Numbered from the stretch's first letter, positions 27,583 to 37,124 are shown. The stretch: 64,000 nt of DNA from Pelatocladus maniniholoensis HA4357-MV3 (GCA_019359115.1 JAHHHW010000011.1:32051-96050); one strand, 5' to 3'. The notes: generated from the letters alone by a model not told the origin. Numbers and translations are program-made.

Positions 27583-27771
27583 AAACGAGAAATTTCCAGG
27601 TTGGAACGAGAAATTTCCAGGTTGAAACGAGAAATTTCTAGGTTGAAACGAGAAATTTCTCACTTGAAACGACAACATTCTCACCTGAAACGAGAATATT
27701 CTCACTGAAAATAAGAATATTCCCACTTGAAACGAGAATATTCTCACTGAAAACAAGAATGTTCCCACTTC
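27583..27771. repeat. About 21-bp tandem array, nine units, with palindromic cores
   Basis: Units run GAAACGAGAAATTTCCAGGTT, then drift to GAAACGAGAATATTCTCACT. Sizes are 21 bp for five units and then alternate 20/22 bp. Each keeps a palindromic core (GAAATTTC or GAGAATATTCTC), although the bases change from end to end of the array. No coding sense is evident. The rest of 27280-27923 holds repeats only. Confidence 0.85.
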
Positions 27772-27923
27772 AAATGAAACAAATGCGTAGGTTGGGTTGA
27801 ACGGAGTGAAACCCAACAATTATAAGACTTTGATATGTTGGGTTGAGGGACGAAACCCAACCTACATTCGTATCATATTTTTTGTGAAATGGTATTAGTG
27901 GTACGATCGCCATTCATAACTCA

Positions 27924-28238
27924 TCAACAAGCGATCGCCTTTGGTGTCGGATGTGCGATCGCACCCTCGTAAATACCTTCACGACTCACTGCATAATCAG
28001 ATAATGGAAGTGCATCTGACCCAACACAAGCTGCAAAATCATCAGCTAATTGATCAGCAAGTATCTCAAATTCATCATCATGAATTTTAGTATCTGTTTT
28101 TTGTCCTAGTAATACTTCTACCGTTGGTGCAAATGCATCAGCTAATAGCTGTCGAATGGTTTGGGTATCTTGACGTGCAATACTTTCTCGCAGTTTTTGC
28201 TCTAATTCTGGTGATAATTGCAGGGTTATTGTGGTCAT
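27924..28238 (-). CDS. Antitoxin-like small protein
   Basis: 104 residues. The start MTTITLQLSPELEQKLRESI resembles the N-terminus of many cyanobacterial antitoxin-like proteins. The acidic middle (DDEFEILADQLADDFAACVG) and the end LSDYAVSREGIYE are a recurrent pattern in that group. The last residues (AHPTPKAIAC) are read from HIP1-type gcgatcgc DNA, so the true end may have been moved by repeat insertion. No toxin gene follows: the minus-strand downstream DNA is the repeat field. It may be an orphan antitoxin. Confidence 0.6.
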   Translation of the reverse strand: MTTITLQLSPELEQKLRESIARQDTQTIRQLLADAFAPTVEVLLGQKTDTKIHDDEFEILADQLADDFAACVGSDALPLSDYAVSREGIYEGAIAHPTPKAIAC

Positions 28239-28406
28239 ACCTTAATAGTACGGCTAAGAGAACGGCTCAACTTTTTTCATCTTATCAAGGTAATCAACCA
28301 CCATTGTTGGGAATAAGTTTCTGCGTTCGCATTCACTTCTATCAAAAAGCGATCGCATTCTGATACCAATCTGCGTTCTAATTTAATTAAAAAAACTTGT
28401 TGAATT

Positions 28407-29150
28407 TCAAAGCGCTGGTTTGAGACATTGCAAAAAAGCAAGAGCTTCTGGGTGGGGCGATCGCATAAATTCTTCTGGTGTTCCCAACACTACCAATTCT
28501 CCCCCATACATTAAACCAATTCTCGATGCCAAAACAAAGGCTTCTTGAATATCATGAGTCACAAAAACAACTGTTTTACCTAACTCTTGTTGTAACCGTT
28601 TGAATTCTTGCTGCAATTCTAAGCGCGTAATCGGATCAAGGGCGCCAAAAGGTTCATCCATCAGCAATACAGGCGGATCGGCTGCTAACGCCCTCGCGAC
28701 ACCAACTCGTTGTCTTTGTCCTCCTGAAAGTTCGTGGGGATATCTTTGAGCAAATTTTTGTGGTTCTAAACCCACCAACTGCAACAGTTCATAAACACGG
28801 CTTTTGATGTGGTTGGGTTTCCAACGTTCTAAAGAGGGAACCAAACCGACATTCCGCTCAACTGTAAAATGAGGAAATAAACCAGTTTCTTGAATTACAT
28901 AGCCAATCTTGCGCCGCAATTTAATTTCATTCCACTGGGTTGTAGGAATGTCGTTAAATAAAACTTCGCCTTGGCTGGGTGTGAACAAGCGGTTGATTAA
29001 TTTCATCGTCGTAGTTTTACCGCTACCACTACGTCCAAGTAATACCAGCGCTTCTCCTTGAGGAATACTGAAATTCAGATTTGCTACCAGTGGGCGATGG
29101 TTTCGGCTAAAGGTGACATGACGAAATTCAACAGCAATCTCCTGGGACAT
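28407..29150 (-). CDS. ABC transporter ATP-binding protein, OpuCA/ProV-like (orphan)
   Basis: 247 residues, a complete nucleotide-binding domain: Walker A LLGRSGSGKTTTMK, Q-loop VIQETGLFPH, signature LSGGQRQRVGVARAL, Walker B PVLLMDEPFGALDP, H-loop VFVTHDIQEA. Overall it resembles the ATPases of glycine-betaine/choline/osmoprotectant importers (LINRLFTPSQGEVLFNDIPT, YGGELVVLGTPEEFM). It lacks the C-terminal CBS pair found in some members. No permease or binding-protein gene is adjacent, so the substrate is uncertain. Confidence 0.82.
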   Translation of the reverse strand: MSQEIAVEFRHVTFSRNHRPLVANLNFSIPQGEALVLLGRSGSGKTTTMKLINRLFTPSQGEVLFNDIPTTQWNEIKLRRKIGYVIQETGLFPHFTVERNVGLVPSLERWKPNHIKSRVYELLQLVGLEPQKFAQRYPHELSGGQRQRVGVARALAADPPVLLMDEPFGALDPITRLELQQEFKRLQQELGKTVVFVTHDIQEAFVLASRIGLMYGGELVVLGTPEEFMRSPHPEALAFLQCLKPAL

Positions 29151-29249
29151 GGATGAGTTTTTGTGGAGGTTGATTTTCTGTTATTATCTGGTATTTTGCT
29201 TTTGATTGCAGAAGATGGGGAAATTTAACGTCTTGCATTCAAAAGATAT

Positions 29250-29467
29250 CCGCCCAGAACTAAAGTTCCGAGGCTCATAGCGAAAGTCCACTATTTGTGG
29301 ACTCAATAACCCGCGCAGGCGGGTTTGGTTTGTGTAGCCGTGATTTATAATCCAATACGCTTGGTGTTAAGGATTTTTCGTCATAATTTTGGGATTGTAC
29401 CAGACGCGATATATCGCGTCTGGTACAGGATTTAAATGTTAATCGATTTGTCTTATCCGAACCGTGG
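29250..29467. repeat. Two dispersed repeats side by side (copy F and a TIR-ended element)
   Basis: 29250-29340 is a multi-hairpin copy: CCCAGAACTAAAGTTCCGAGG, AGTCCACTATTTGTGGACT, then ACCCGCGCAGGCGGGTTT in place of the usual GTCGTC stem. 29354-29467 runs from AATACGC...TTAAGG through TTTTTCGTCATAATTTTGGG, the palindrome GTACCAGACGCGAT/ATCGCGTCTGGTAC, to TTGTCTTATCCGAACCG. The 585-bp gap 29151-29735 has no gene. Confidence 0.75.
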
Positions 29468-29735
29468 TGATGCACTAGGATTAATGCAACAGATAGGAGT
29501 GATCCCCATACCAGGACTAATGCTTTTTTCGCAAATGATTAAAAGCTTACTAGCTAGGCTTTTTCAAAAGTTAGCTTCTGGATTTGACAATCCTAAATAT
29601 CGTTAATATTTTGATAGTTTTAAGGTTTTCAGTATGTTCCACATTAACTTCACACAGTTTTACAAAAAAATTGCGTAAACAAAACTTCCAGCAGTGTAGG
29701 TATATATAGAGCAACTAAATTAATCACTATAAAAA

Positions 29736-30578
29736 ATGAAATTAGCATTATCAGGTCAAGTATTAGCAGGGGTTGTGGGGTTTTGTGGTGTAGCGATATT
29801 TACTTTGAGTGCATCTGTAGCGCCCGCTAATGCGACACAGATAACAAATCTTCTTAAGACAGAGCAAGCCATAACCACAAAAGCTGATGACTTTTACAAT
29901 CAAGGAGTCAATAAGTATAGTCAAGGGGATTTACAAGGTGCGATCGCAGCTTTTTCCGCAGCTATTAAACTTGACCCTGATGATGTGATCTCCTATGTTA
30001 ACCGGGGCTATACACGCTACGATTTAGGAGACAAAAAAGGAGCAATAGAAGACTTCAGTGCAGCAATTCGCCTCAACCCTAGTAATGCTGTTGCTTATGT
30101 CAATCGTGGATATAGCCGCTATGACTTGGGAGATAGCCAAGGAGCCATCAAAGATTACAATACAGCGATCACTCTTGATCATAGTAATACTCTTGCTTAC
30201 TACAACCGAGGTTTGGCTCGTAATCAATTAGGAGACAAAAAGGGAGCAATAGAGGATTATACCACAGCAATTCGCCTCAATCCTAATGATACCCTTGCCT
30301 ATGTTGGTCGAGGTAATGTCCGCGATGAACAAGGAGATCATAAAAGGGCAATAGAAGATTATAATCAAGCCCTCCGCCTTAATCCCAATGAAGCTTTTGC
30401 CTATTACAACCGAGGTGTAACTCGCTATAATCAGGCAGACTCTTCAGGAGCTTTAGAAGATTTTAAGAAATCAGCAAGTCTATTTTTAGAACAAAGAAAC
30501 ACTACAAAGTATCAAGAAGTTTTAGAATTAATTACTAATATTGAGCAGCAAAGAGGCGAAAGCTTGGTTCGTATTTAA
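29736..30578 (+). CDS. Exported TPR-repeat protein
   Basis: 280 residues. The N-terminal signal peptide (MKLALSGQVLAGVVGFCGVA, cleaving after PANA) indicates a periplasmic or lumenal protein. Five to six tandem 34-residue TPR units follow from residue about 50, with the pattern AYVNRGYSRYDLGDSQGAIK and DYNTAITLDHSNTLAYYNRG. These form a superhelical protein-binding surface. The partner is unknown. Successive units are similar enough to suggest recent internal duplication. The C-terminal 40 residues are helical and not TPR. It is a single gene. Confidence 0.88.
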   Translation: MKLALSGQVLAGVVGFCGVAIFTLSASVAPANATQITNLLKTEQAITTKADDFYNQGVNKYSQGDLQGAIAAFSAAIKLDPDDVISYVNRGYTRYDLGDKKGAIEDFSAAIRLNPSNAVAYVNRGYSRYDLGDSQGAIKDYNTAITLDHSNTLAYYNRGLARNQLGDKKGAIEDYTTAIRLNPNDTLAYVGRGNVRDEQGDHKRAIEDYNQALRLNPNEAFAYYNRGVTRYNQADSSGALEDFKKSASLFLEQRNTTKYQEVLELITNIEQQRGESLVRI

Positions 30579-30645
30579 TCAGCCAATGTGGATTCTTAAT
30601 TTTAGTTTGTAGTGAGGACTTTAGTCCTCATAATATGTTCAAAAA

Positions 30646-30762
30646 GCCGCCTGCGATTCAAATCGCAGGCTCATAGCAAAAGTTTGCTTAAGCAGACTAT
30701 TTAATTTATTTGAGTCGTCTTCAGACGACTTGTGCTGTTAGCTAAGAGTTTAAATTCTTAGC
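30646..30762. repeat. Multi-hairpin dispersed repeat, copy G (all four stems)
   Basis: GCCTGCGATTCAAATCGCAGGC, then AGTTTGCTTAAGCAGACT, GAGTCGTCTTCAGACGACTT, and GCTAAGAGTTTAAATTCTTAGC at the end. This is the cleanest four-stem copy in the window. A separate palindrome GAGGACTTTAGTCCTC lies at about 30613-30630. Confidence 0.8.
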
Positions 30763-30804
30763 AATATATTGGAAAAATTAAGAGACTCCCCCAAATGACT
30801 ATTT

Positions 30805-32253
30805 TTATACCATCACAGCAGTCTGTTTACTATAATACTCCTTGGTTGCATATACGCTAACAATGCTGTCGCCAATTAGAAAAAATCTACCTTCTTTCTC
30901 ATCTTTGGAAAACTGCAAACACGGATATTTTATAGCAAGTTCTTCCGCAGTAATTGCCTTTGCCTTCATTTTTTTTGGTAACAGTCCAGTAGAACCGATA
31001 TACAATACTAAAGGACTGATTTTTTCTTGGTAGATTGCTGAGATAAATTCCTCCAATTTTTCATTTGCAATAAATAGAACTTCTATCAAAGCATTTTTGT
31101 TCACGTTTTGATGCTCGCGTTGTTGCTGCAAAACTTGTGCCAAATTACCAGCATCAATTTTGGTCAGAATACTAGCAATAATACCATTGTTATCTAATCC
31201 GAGAAAATCATCAAAAATTGGTTTCATGAATTCATCCACGGACGTAACTTTTATCCGGGATGATAATTGCTTGTGTCTACAAGCAATATTTTCATGAAAC
31301 AACAGATCAAAGCTAGGCTTGGAGATAATTTCTCCTGTTTGTTTATGATAAACTTCATACATTCTATCGAGAAACTTGTTAGCAGAATGTAGTTTACCAA
31401 GATTCAGAATCTCTTGACTACCAATATCAATTTTGTAGCTAATGCGTGTATCGATATTCTGTCTGGCTAGAGCTTGTTGAATGTTGATGTATTCGTTAGT
31501 TGTTGGAAAGTTGAGATTTAAATGTTTAGAAAGATAATGCTTTCTCAACTCTTCTAATTGTTCTGGTACAAAGATATCTGATTCTTTTTTCAAAAGCGCA
31601 GAAATGATACTTGTAAGTACTTTTGCTTCTGCAAGTTGATAGAATACACCCTCAATACTGCTGTAATTTCTATCAGGAGGTACAAGAGGTAAATTATCTA
31701 ATCTGATGGTATATTCACAGCGAAAATCGTACTCTTCGTTTTCTATGACGCCTTTTGCTTTGAGTAAATCAAAGGTTTTTTTGTTGCTAATTTTAATTTG
31801 TAGTGATTTGATGTTGACTGCGCCTTCACTAACAATGGTGTAATTGTTAAAGCTATTTAGGTCATTTATCAATAAACCTGCAACTTCACTAATAGGGGTT
31901 TGAGCTTCTGTTTTAATCAATCTGACTTTGCGGGTAATCAGCATGTTGATATTGGCTGTGTTTTGGTTAAGCTCAAATGTACCCATACCAACATACTCAC
32001 CATTGTCGATATATTGTGTCGTCAACCAAGGCTTAATAATATTACCATTTTCATCTTTGTAACCTTGGACTCTTTTGACACCTTTTCTTTGATAATTTGC
32101 TTGTAGATGTTTAAGGTTAATGATTATGCTATGGCGATTTGATTCTAAAAGTTTAAGCAGTTCCAATAGAGAAATTCTATTGTTGATTTTTCCCGATATG
32201 CGTTTGCGACGTTGAGAAGACATGACACGATTTGTGGCAGATTTTTTTGCCAT
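30805..32253 (-). CDS. Orphan protein of unknown function, 482 residues
   Basis: I do not recognise it. The N-terminus is strongly basic (MAKKSATNRVMSSQRRKRIS), then a hydrophilic mixed alpha/beta chain without signal peptide or membrane span. Parts read like a DNA- or RNA-handling protein (basic start, many Lys/Asn), e.g. GVKRVQGYKDENGNIIKPWL and RISYKIDIGSQEILNLGKLH. The C-terminus has AITAEELAIKYPCLQFSKDE. I see no P-loop, HNH, PD-ExK or zinc motif. It is AT-rich and has no operon partners: repeats lie on one side and about 300 bp of non-coding DNA on the other. It may be an accessory gene. Confidence 0.7.
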   Translation of the reverse strand: MAKKSATNRVMSSQRRKRISGKINNRISLLELLKLLESNRHSIIINLKHLQANYQRKGVKRVQGYKDENGNIIKPWLTTQYIDNGEYVGMGTFELNQNTANINMLITRKVRLIKTEAQTPISEVAGLLINDLNSFNNYTIVSEGAVNIKSLQIKISNKKTFDLLKAKGVIENEEYDFRCEYTIRLDNLPLVPPDRNYSSIEGVFYQLAEAKVLTSIISALLKKESDIFVPEQLEELRKHYLSKHLNLNFPTTNEYINIQQALARQNIDTRISYKIDIGSQEILNLGKLHSANKFLDRMYEVYHKQTGEIISKPSFDLLFHENIACRHKQLSSRIKVTSVDEFMKPIFDDFLGLDNNGIIASILTKIDAGNLAQVLQQQREHQNVNKNALIEVLFIANEKLEEFISAIYQEKISPLVLYIGSTGLLPKKMKAKAITAEELAIKYPCLQFSKDEKEGRFFLIGDSIVSVYATKEYYSKQTAVMV

Positions 32254-32551
32254 AGTTAACCTACCCTGATTTCCTTAAATATGAATTTCAATAAAATGTT
32301 AGGGTTGGTATTGCACAAATAAGAGAGCAATTAAGCCCACGAAGCTAATGAGTTAATTCTTTGTTAACAGATAAGATCAATTCATCCCGTAAACATGCAA
32401 TACCAATTTTTTAGTGTGCGTTTATTTAAGGAAAATGGTAGATTTCCATCACACACTCAATTCTTATCTTGTATAGTACAATTGTATCACATAAAATTAT
32501 TTGTAGCGATGCGATCGCTCGCACTTGTAGCAAAAGCGATTACAGATTTAT

Positions 32552-33331
32552 TTACCCAAAACGCCCTGATACATAATCGCGGGTGCGTTCATCAAGCGCT
32601 GTAGTAAAAATTTGTGATGTTGCTCCAAATTCAATCATTTGACCAATGCGGCTTTCATCTGTGCTGAAGAAAGCTGTAAAATCTGAAACGCGAGCCGCTT
32701 GCTGCATGTTATGAGTAACAATAGCAATTGTTAGTTCTCCACGCAAAGTATGAATTAATTCTTCTATTTTCATAGTTGCGATGGGGTCAAGTGCTGAACA
32801 AGGTTCATCCATGAGTAAAACTTTTGGCTTAACTGCTAAAGCACGGGCTATACAGAGTCGTTGTTGTTGACCACCCGAAAGTCCTAAAGCAGATTTGTGT
32901 AATTTATCTTTGACTTCATCCCACAAAGCAGCAGATTTGATTGCTGATTCAACTATTTCATCTAATTCTGTTTTTGGACACCATCGAGCAATTTTTACGC
33001 CGTAAGCAACATTTTCGTAAATGCTCATGGGAAATAAATTCGGTTTTTGAAATACCATCCCAATCTGGCGACGCAGACGATTAATATTCACACGACGGTC
33101 ATAAATATTTTGACCAAAAAATTCCAGCTTTCCTTCTACTCGAATTTCCCCTTCTAGTTCTGCAATTCGATTTAAAGATTTAATAAAAGTAGATTTACCA
33201 CAACCACTAGGGCCAATAATAGCTGTTATTTGATTTTGATAAATATTTATTGATATTCCTTCAAGTGCCTTACTACTACCATAGTAAAAGCTAAGATTTT
33301 TGACTGTGATTGCTGGAACTAATTTACTCAT
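32552..33331 (-). CDS. pstB: Phosphate ABC transporter ATP-binding protein
   Basis: 259 residues. It energises high-affinity phosphate import through PstC/PstA. Walker A is [16 protein letters not shown], with the PstB-typical LNR following. The Q-loop is [18 protein letters not shown], the signature [16 protein letters not shown], Walker [14 protein letters not shown], and the H-loop [14 protein letters not shown]. The AAFF-like end [16 protein letters not shown] is also PstB-like. It is the last gene of the pst set, but 328 bp separate it from pstA, with a hairpin in between, so it may be expressed at a different level. Confidence 0.96.
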   Translation of the reverse strand: MSKLVPAITVKNLSFYYGSSKALEGISINIYQNQITAIIGPSGCGKSTFIKSLNRIAELEGEIRVEGKLEFFGQNIYDRRVNINRLRRQIGMVFQKPNLFPMSIYENVAYGVKIARWCPKTELDEIVESAIKSAALWDEVKDKLHKSALGLSGGQQQRLCIARALAVKPKVLLMDEPCSALDPIATMKIEELIHTLRGELTIAIVTHNMQQAARVSDFTAFFSTDESRIGQMIEFGATSQIFTTALDERTRDYVSGRFG

Positions 33332-33470
33332 AATTGACTAGTTTATATCTAGATATATGAATCTGATTTGGTTTGGTGAACTAGCTTTTTCAAGGTGTAA
33401 TGTTTTTTCTTGATGTCTACCTACAGTAGGCGCGTAGCGACTTCTGCAAGTAGCTGCTTGCGCGTCTAAA

Positions 33471-33514
33471 GTGTCTTAGTGGTTTAAAAGTTAAATTTTT
33501 CACCACCAAGACAC
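33471..33514. repeat. Hairpin in the pstA-pstB spacer
   Basis: GTGTCTTAGTGGT pairs with ACCACCAAGACAC (12 of 13) across an AT-rich 18-base loop. Just before it is another dyad, GCGCGTAGCGACTTCTGCAA... GTAGCTGCTTGCGCGTC (33430-33467). Either could reduce read-through from pstA to pstB. No gene lies in this 328-bp spacer. Confidence 0.55.
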
Positions 33515-33659
33515 TAAAACACGAAGATGAAAAGCCTAAAATTAGGAAATTTTTTGAGTATTCTTGTCCACCTTGAAAGTGCTAGTTTATGAACTTACTA
33601 GTTGAGCTAGGGAACTAATATTAATTATTTTTATGGGTTATAAGTATATCTAAAATACC

Positions 33660-34523
33660 CTATTTTTTCCTTGTTTTGTTAATCACTAGTCGCGAAATAA
33701 TACTAGTAAACAACACTAAACTTAGCAATACTATACATGCAGTCCAAATAAGTTGGTTTTTTTCTGGTGATGGATCATTATAAAGGTTAAAAATTAAGAC
33801 AGATAGTGATGCTGTGGGACTGAATAAATCCTGTGACCAATCTAGACTAAATAAAGCGGTAAAAAGCAAGGGTGCTGTTTCACCTGCGGCACGGGCTATA
33901 GCTAATAATATACCAGTAGTGATCCCAGGTATAGCAGCAGAGACTACAACTCGAAAAGTTGTTTGAAAACGAGTTCCTCCTAAAGCTGCTGATGCTAAAC
34001 GCTGAGGAACAGGAATCAATTTTAGTGCTTCCTCAGTTGTTAAGATAACAATCGGTAGCATGATGATTGCTAGAGCAAAACCACCAGCGATCGCACTAAA
34101 TGATTTTGTTAATAAAACTATCACGCTGTAGGCAAATACGCCCACAACAATAGAAGGAACGCCAGTCAAAATTGTGGTGATAAAGCGAACAAAACTTGCT
34201 GTTTTTGTTCCCTGGCTAAATTCTGCCAAATATATACCTGTGACAATACCAATGGGAATACTGAGTAGTGCAGCAATCACTACCATTATGAAAGTACCAA
34301 CAATTGCATTGGCAAATCCATTATCAATTACTGACGCGACAAACATTTCTGGTTTGAGTCCAGAAGTACCCCTGACTATAATTTCCCATAAAACTGATAA
34401 TAAAGGCAGTAATGCTAAACCTGTAAAAATAAAAGCGATCGCACTCATACCGTTATTAAACAACAGTCGCTTTAAGGGTAAAGAGGTTAATAATTCGGTT
34501 GCGAAAGATTCATTTGTTTTCAT
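33660..34523 (-). CDS. pstA: Phosphate ABC transporter permease PstA
   Basis: Membrane protein of about 287 residues starting MKTNESFATELLTSLPLKRL (ATG at 34523). A longer frame from 34601 reads through the repeated filler CATTGGTCATTGGTCATTTG and overlaps pstC, so I reject it. Six membrane spans are visible. The cytoplasmic EAA loop ASAALGGTRFQTTFRVVVSA, which docks PstB, and AIARAAGETAPLLFTA are PstA signatures. It works with PstC as the channel for phosphate. Confidence 0.93.
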   Translation of the reverse strand: MKTNESFATELLTSLPLKRLLFNNGMSAIAFIFTGLALLPLLSVLWEIIVRGTSGLKPEMFVASVIDNGFANAIVGTFIMVVIAALLSIPIGIVTGIYLAEFSQGTKTASFVRFITTILTGVPSIVVGVFAYSVIVLLTKSFSAIAGGFALAIIMLPIVILTTEEALKLIPVPQRLASAALGGTRFQTTFRVVVSAAIPGITTGILLAIARAAGETAPLLFTALFSLDWSQDLFSPTASLSVLIFNLYNDPSPEKNQLIWTACIVLLSLVLFTSIISRLVINKTRKK

Positions 34524-34581
34524 ATAGAGAACGGGGAACGGGAACAAGGAAGAATAACAAATGACCAATGACCAATGACAA

Positions 34582-35583
34582 TTATTTCTTTTTGTCACCA
34601 ACTATTTGTACTAATAAGACAGCGCCGATATTTACGGCTAAAGTTAAGGCAAATAAAATTAAAGCTAAATATGTGAGAGAACCAACGTGTAATCCAGTTT
34701 CTGCTTCTGCAAATTCGTTGGCTAATACCGCAGGAATTGAATAAGCGGGATCGAGCAAGGAAGCGCTAATAACAGAAGAGTTACCTATGACCATTGTGAC
34801 AGCCATTGTTTCACCTAAAGCTCTTCCCAATGCCAACATTGTTGCACCGACAATTCCCGAAAAACCTGCTGGTAATAATATTCTAAAAATAGTTTCCCAA
34901 CGTGTACCACCTAAAGCCATTGATGCACTACGTAATTCTTTTGGAATTACTAATAATACCTCACGAGAAATTGCTGCTAATGTGGGTAAAATCATGATGG
35001 CAAGAATAATTCCGGCAGTTAATATATTTAACCCAGAAGGCTCTACAGTATTAAATAGCGGTATCCAATTAAAATTAGCTGCGAGCCATTTTTGTAGGGG
35101 TTCAATAAAGGGGATAAAAACAAAAATACCCCACAATCCAATAATGACACTGGGAATTGCTGCAATTAATTCCACAACAAAAGCTAAAGTTGCTCGTAAC
35201 CATTCTGGGAGAAAATCTTCGCTTGTGACTAAAGAGACTGCTAGTCCGACTGGTATTGCTAATAAAACTGCGATCGCACTACTAACTAAAGTTCCATAAA
35301 TATAAGGTAAAGCACCAAATAGTTTATTAGGTACATCCCAATTTTGACTCCATAAAAATCCGAATCCAAACTTTACAATTGCTGGATGAGCTTTATCATA
35401 TATAACCCAACTCATCCAAAACAATACAAGTACTGTTAAGGCAGCAAAGCTATAAACTATCCAAGTGAAACCTTGGTCTATTTGGTAATTTTTTCCTTCA
35501 ATAATTGTAATATCAATACTAGGATCAATTTTCTTTGGTTGCTTAGGGTCATTTTGATAGGCTGAACCAGATGAAGTCGTCAT
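34582..35583 (-). CDS. pstC: Phosphate ABC transporter permease PstC
   Basis: 333 residues with a hydrophilic 45-residue N-terminus and six membrane spans. Signatures: AIPSVIIGLWGIFVFIPFI, the EAA loop SMALGGTRWETIFRILLPAG, and ALGRALGETMAVTMVIGNS. It pairs with PstA. The gap to pstA is 58 bp, and pstS lies 155 bp upstream on the same strand, consistent with a pstS-C-A-B transcript. Confidence 0.95.
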   Translation of the reverse strand: MTTSSGSAYQNDPKQPKKIDPSIDITIIEGKNYQIDQGFTWIVYSFAALTVLVLFWMSWVIYDKAHPAIVKFGFGFLWSQNWDVPNKLFGALPYIYGTLVSSAIAVLLAIPVGLAVSLVTSEDFLPEWLRATLAFVVELIAAIPSVIIGLWGIFVFIPFIEPLQKWLAANFNWIPLFNTVEPSGLNILTAGIILAIMILPTLAAISREVLLVIPKELRSASMALGGTRWETIFRILLPAGFSGIVGATMLALGRALGETMAVTMVIGNSSVISASLLDPAYSIPAVLANEFAEAETGLHVGSLTYLALILFALTLAVNIGAVLLVQIVGDKKK

Positions 35584-35738
35584 TTAATTGTTGATTTTTC
35601 GTGCTTGGTGGTTGTTGATGACAATTAATATTGAGGGGTTATAGATCCCTGACTTCTTTAAGCAGCCGGGGATCTAAAACACCCGCAAACCATCAAAATT
35701 AATGTGGTGAAATACTAGTTAAATTAGCAAATGGTCAA

Positions 35739-36779
35739 TTATTTGACACTGCTATTTACAGTATTGATGACATCATTTGCGACGTTAGAGGGAATAGAAG
35801 TATAGTTCAAATCATCATTGAACTTTTGACCTTTAGTCAGAACCCATTTAACAAAGTTTTTCACAGCTTGGGCTTTAGCAGGATCTTTGTAGCTCTTATA
35901 AACCATAATCCAAGTTAAGCCAACGATGGGATAACCTTGACCAGGATCGCCAACAAATACACGATAATTACTAGGGAAGCTAACAGAAGAAAGAGCAGAG
36001 TTTGCAGACTGTAAAGAAGGAGCTACAAATTCTCCTTTTTTGTTTTGTATTTGTGCTGATTTGAGCTTATTTTTATTGGCGTATTCATATTCTACATAGC
36101 CAATAGAACCAGAAGTACGGCTTACCAAAGCTGCTACACCTGGGTTTCCTTTACCTTTGAGGGCGTTTGAGAGAGTCCAACTTGGAGATTTACTAGTACC
36201 AATTCTGCCTTTAAAATAAGCGCTGATATTGCTTAAATGGTTGGTGAAAATGAAAGTTGTACCGCTACTATCAGCACGAACTACAGCTTTAATTGGCAGA
36301 TTTGGGAGATTAACACCAGGGTTATCTGCTTTAATTTTTGCGTCGTTCCATTTAGTAATTTGACCAGAGAAAATACCTGGTAATGTAGTACGAGATAATT
36401 TTAGATCGCTTACACCAGGAACATTGTAAACAACAGAAACTGCACCACCTGCGGTCGGTACTAAAATTACTCCCTGCTTGACTTTAGCTATTTCAGCATC
36501 AGTCATCGCAGCATCACTAGCACCAAAGTCAACAGTACCAGCAATTGTTTGATTTACACCGCCACCACTACCAATACCTTGGTAGTTGATTTTCATGTCT
36601 GGCATGTCTTTTTTGATTTCACGAGCATATCTCTCATACAATGGAGCAGGAAAGGTTGCGCCTGCACCATTGAGAGTTACTGCTTGGGCGATCGCTGCAA
36701 AAAATGGCCCAAACGCAACAGCCGCCGTTACAACTGAAGTGGTAGCTACACGATTAAAAGCGCTGATAGAAAAATTCAT
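35739..36779 (-). CDS. pstS: Periplasmic phosphate-binding protein
   Basis: 346 residues. A signal peptide covers about 1-33 (TTSVVTAAVAFGPFFAAIAQ before AVTLNGAGATF), with no lipobox cysteine, so it is soluble. The phosphate-site residues lie in GAGATFPAPLYERY, GIGSGGGVNQTIAGTVDFGASD and RADSSGTTFIFTNHL. PstS captures phosphate for the PstCA-B importer. It is the first gene of the pst set and probably the most highly expressed. In cyanobacteria pst genes are induced by the SphR/PhoB regulator on phosphate starvation. Confidence 0.96.
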   Translation of the reverse strand: MNFSISAFNRVATTSVVTAAVAFGPFFAAIAQAVTLNGAGATFPAPLYERYAREIKKDMPDMKINYQGIGSGGGVNQTIAGTVDFGASDAAMTDAEIAKVKQGVILVPTAGGAVSVVYNVPGVSDLKLSRTTLPGIFSGQITKWNDAKIKADNPGVNLPNLPIKAVVRADSSGTTFIFTNHLSNISAYFKGRIGTSKSPSWTLSNALKGKGNPGVAALVSRTSGSIGYVEYEYANKNKLKSAQIQNKKGEFVAPSLQSANSALSSVSFPSNYRVFVGDPGQGYPIVGLTWIMVYKSYKDPAKAQAVKNFVKWVLTKGQKFNDDLNYTSIPSNVANDVINTVNSSVK

Positions 36780-36846
36780 ATTTCCTCAGATTGAATGACC
36801 AAATTTATGCTGAAATTTCAACCTGAGATAAAACTACATTCTTTGT

Positions 36847-36898
36847 AGTTAAGAACAGTTTATGAATTACCTAATTAGTTGATAAAAAATAGTTAAAA
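36847..36898 (-). promoter_or_regulatory. Possible degenerate Pho box upstream of pstS
   Basis: On the coding strand, TTTTAACT and TCTTAACT occur exactly 44 bp (4 x 11) apart, and the bases between can be cut into 11-bp units resembling the 8-bp plus 3-bp layout of cyanobacterial Pho boxes. Only the outer two fit the (C/T)TTAAC(C/T) consensus well, so this is a weak call. The rest of 36780-37033 is AT-rich. Confidence 0.3.
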
Positions 36899-37033
36899 AT
36901 TTATTTTAAAAAATCTTTTTTAAAGGAAAAAAGCAAGTTAGTTCCTTTTTAGACAACTTTTAAAGAATCGACATTGCTGATTTCATGTATGAAAATGATT
37001 TTGCGTAATGCCAAAATCTTTGTAGAGAGGGGG

Positions 37034-37106
37034 TAATACGGTTCGGTTAAGAATTTTTCGTCATAATTTTGGACATGTAGAGACGTTGCACTGCAACGTC
37101 TCTACA
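37034..37106. repeat. TIR-ended dispersed repeat, left half
   Basis: Starts TAATACGGTTCGGTTAAG, then TTTTTCGTCATAATTTTGGA and the palindrome GTAGAGACGTTGCA/TGCAACGTCTCTAC. It carries the left terminal repeat that copies 3255-3353 and 29354-29467 lack or have changed. The right end is missing. Confidence 0.7.
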
Positions 37107-37124
37107 TTCGGATTCATACTGCAT

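Noticed and set aside
34524..34601. Longer pstA start at 34601
   Set aside because: Reads through CATTGGTCATTGGTCATTTG filler and overlaps pstC.
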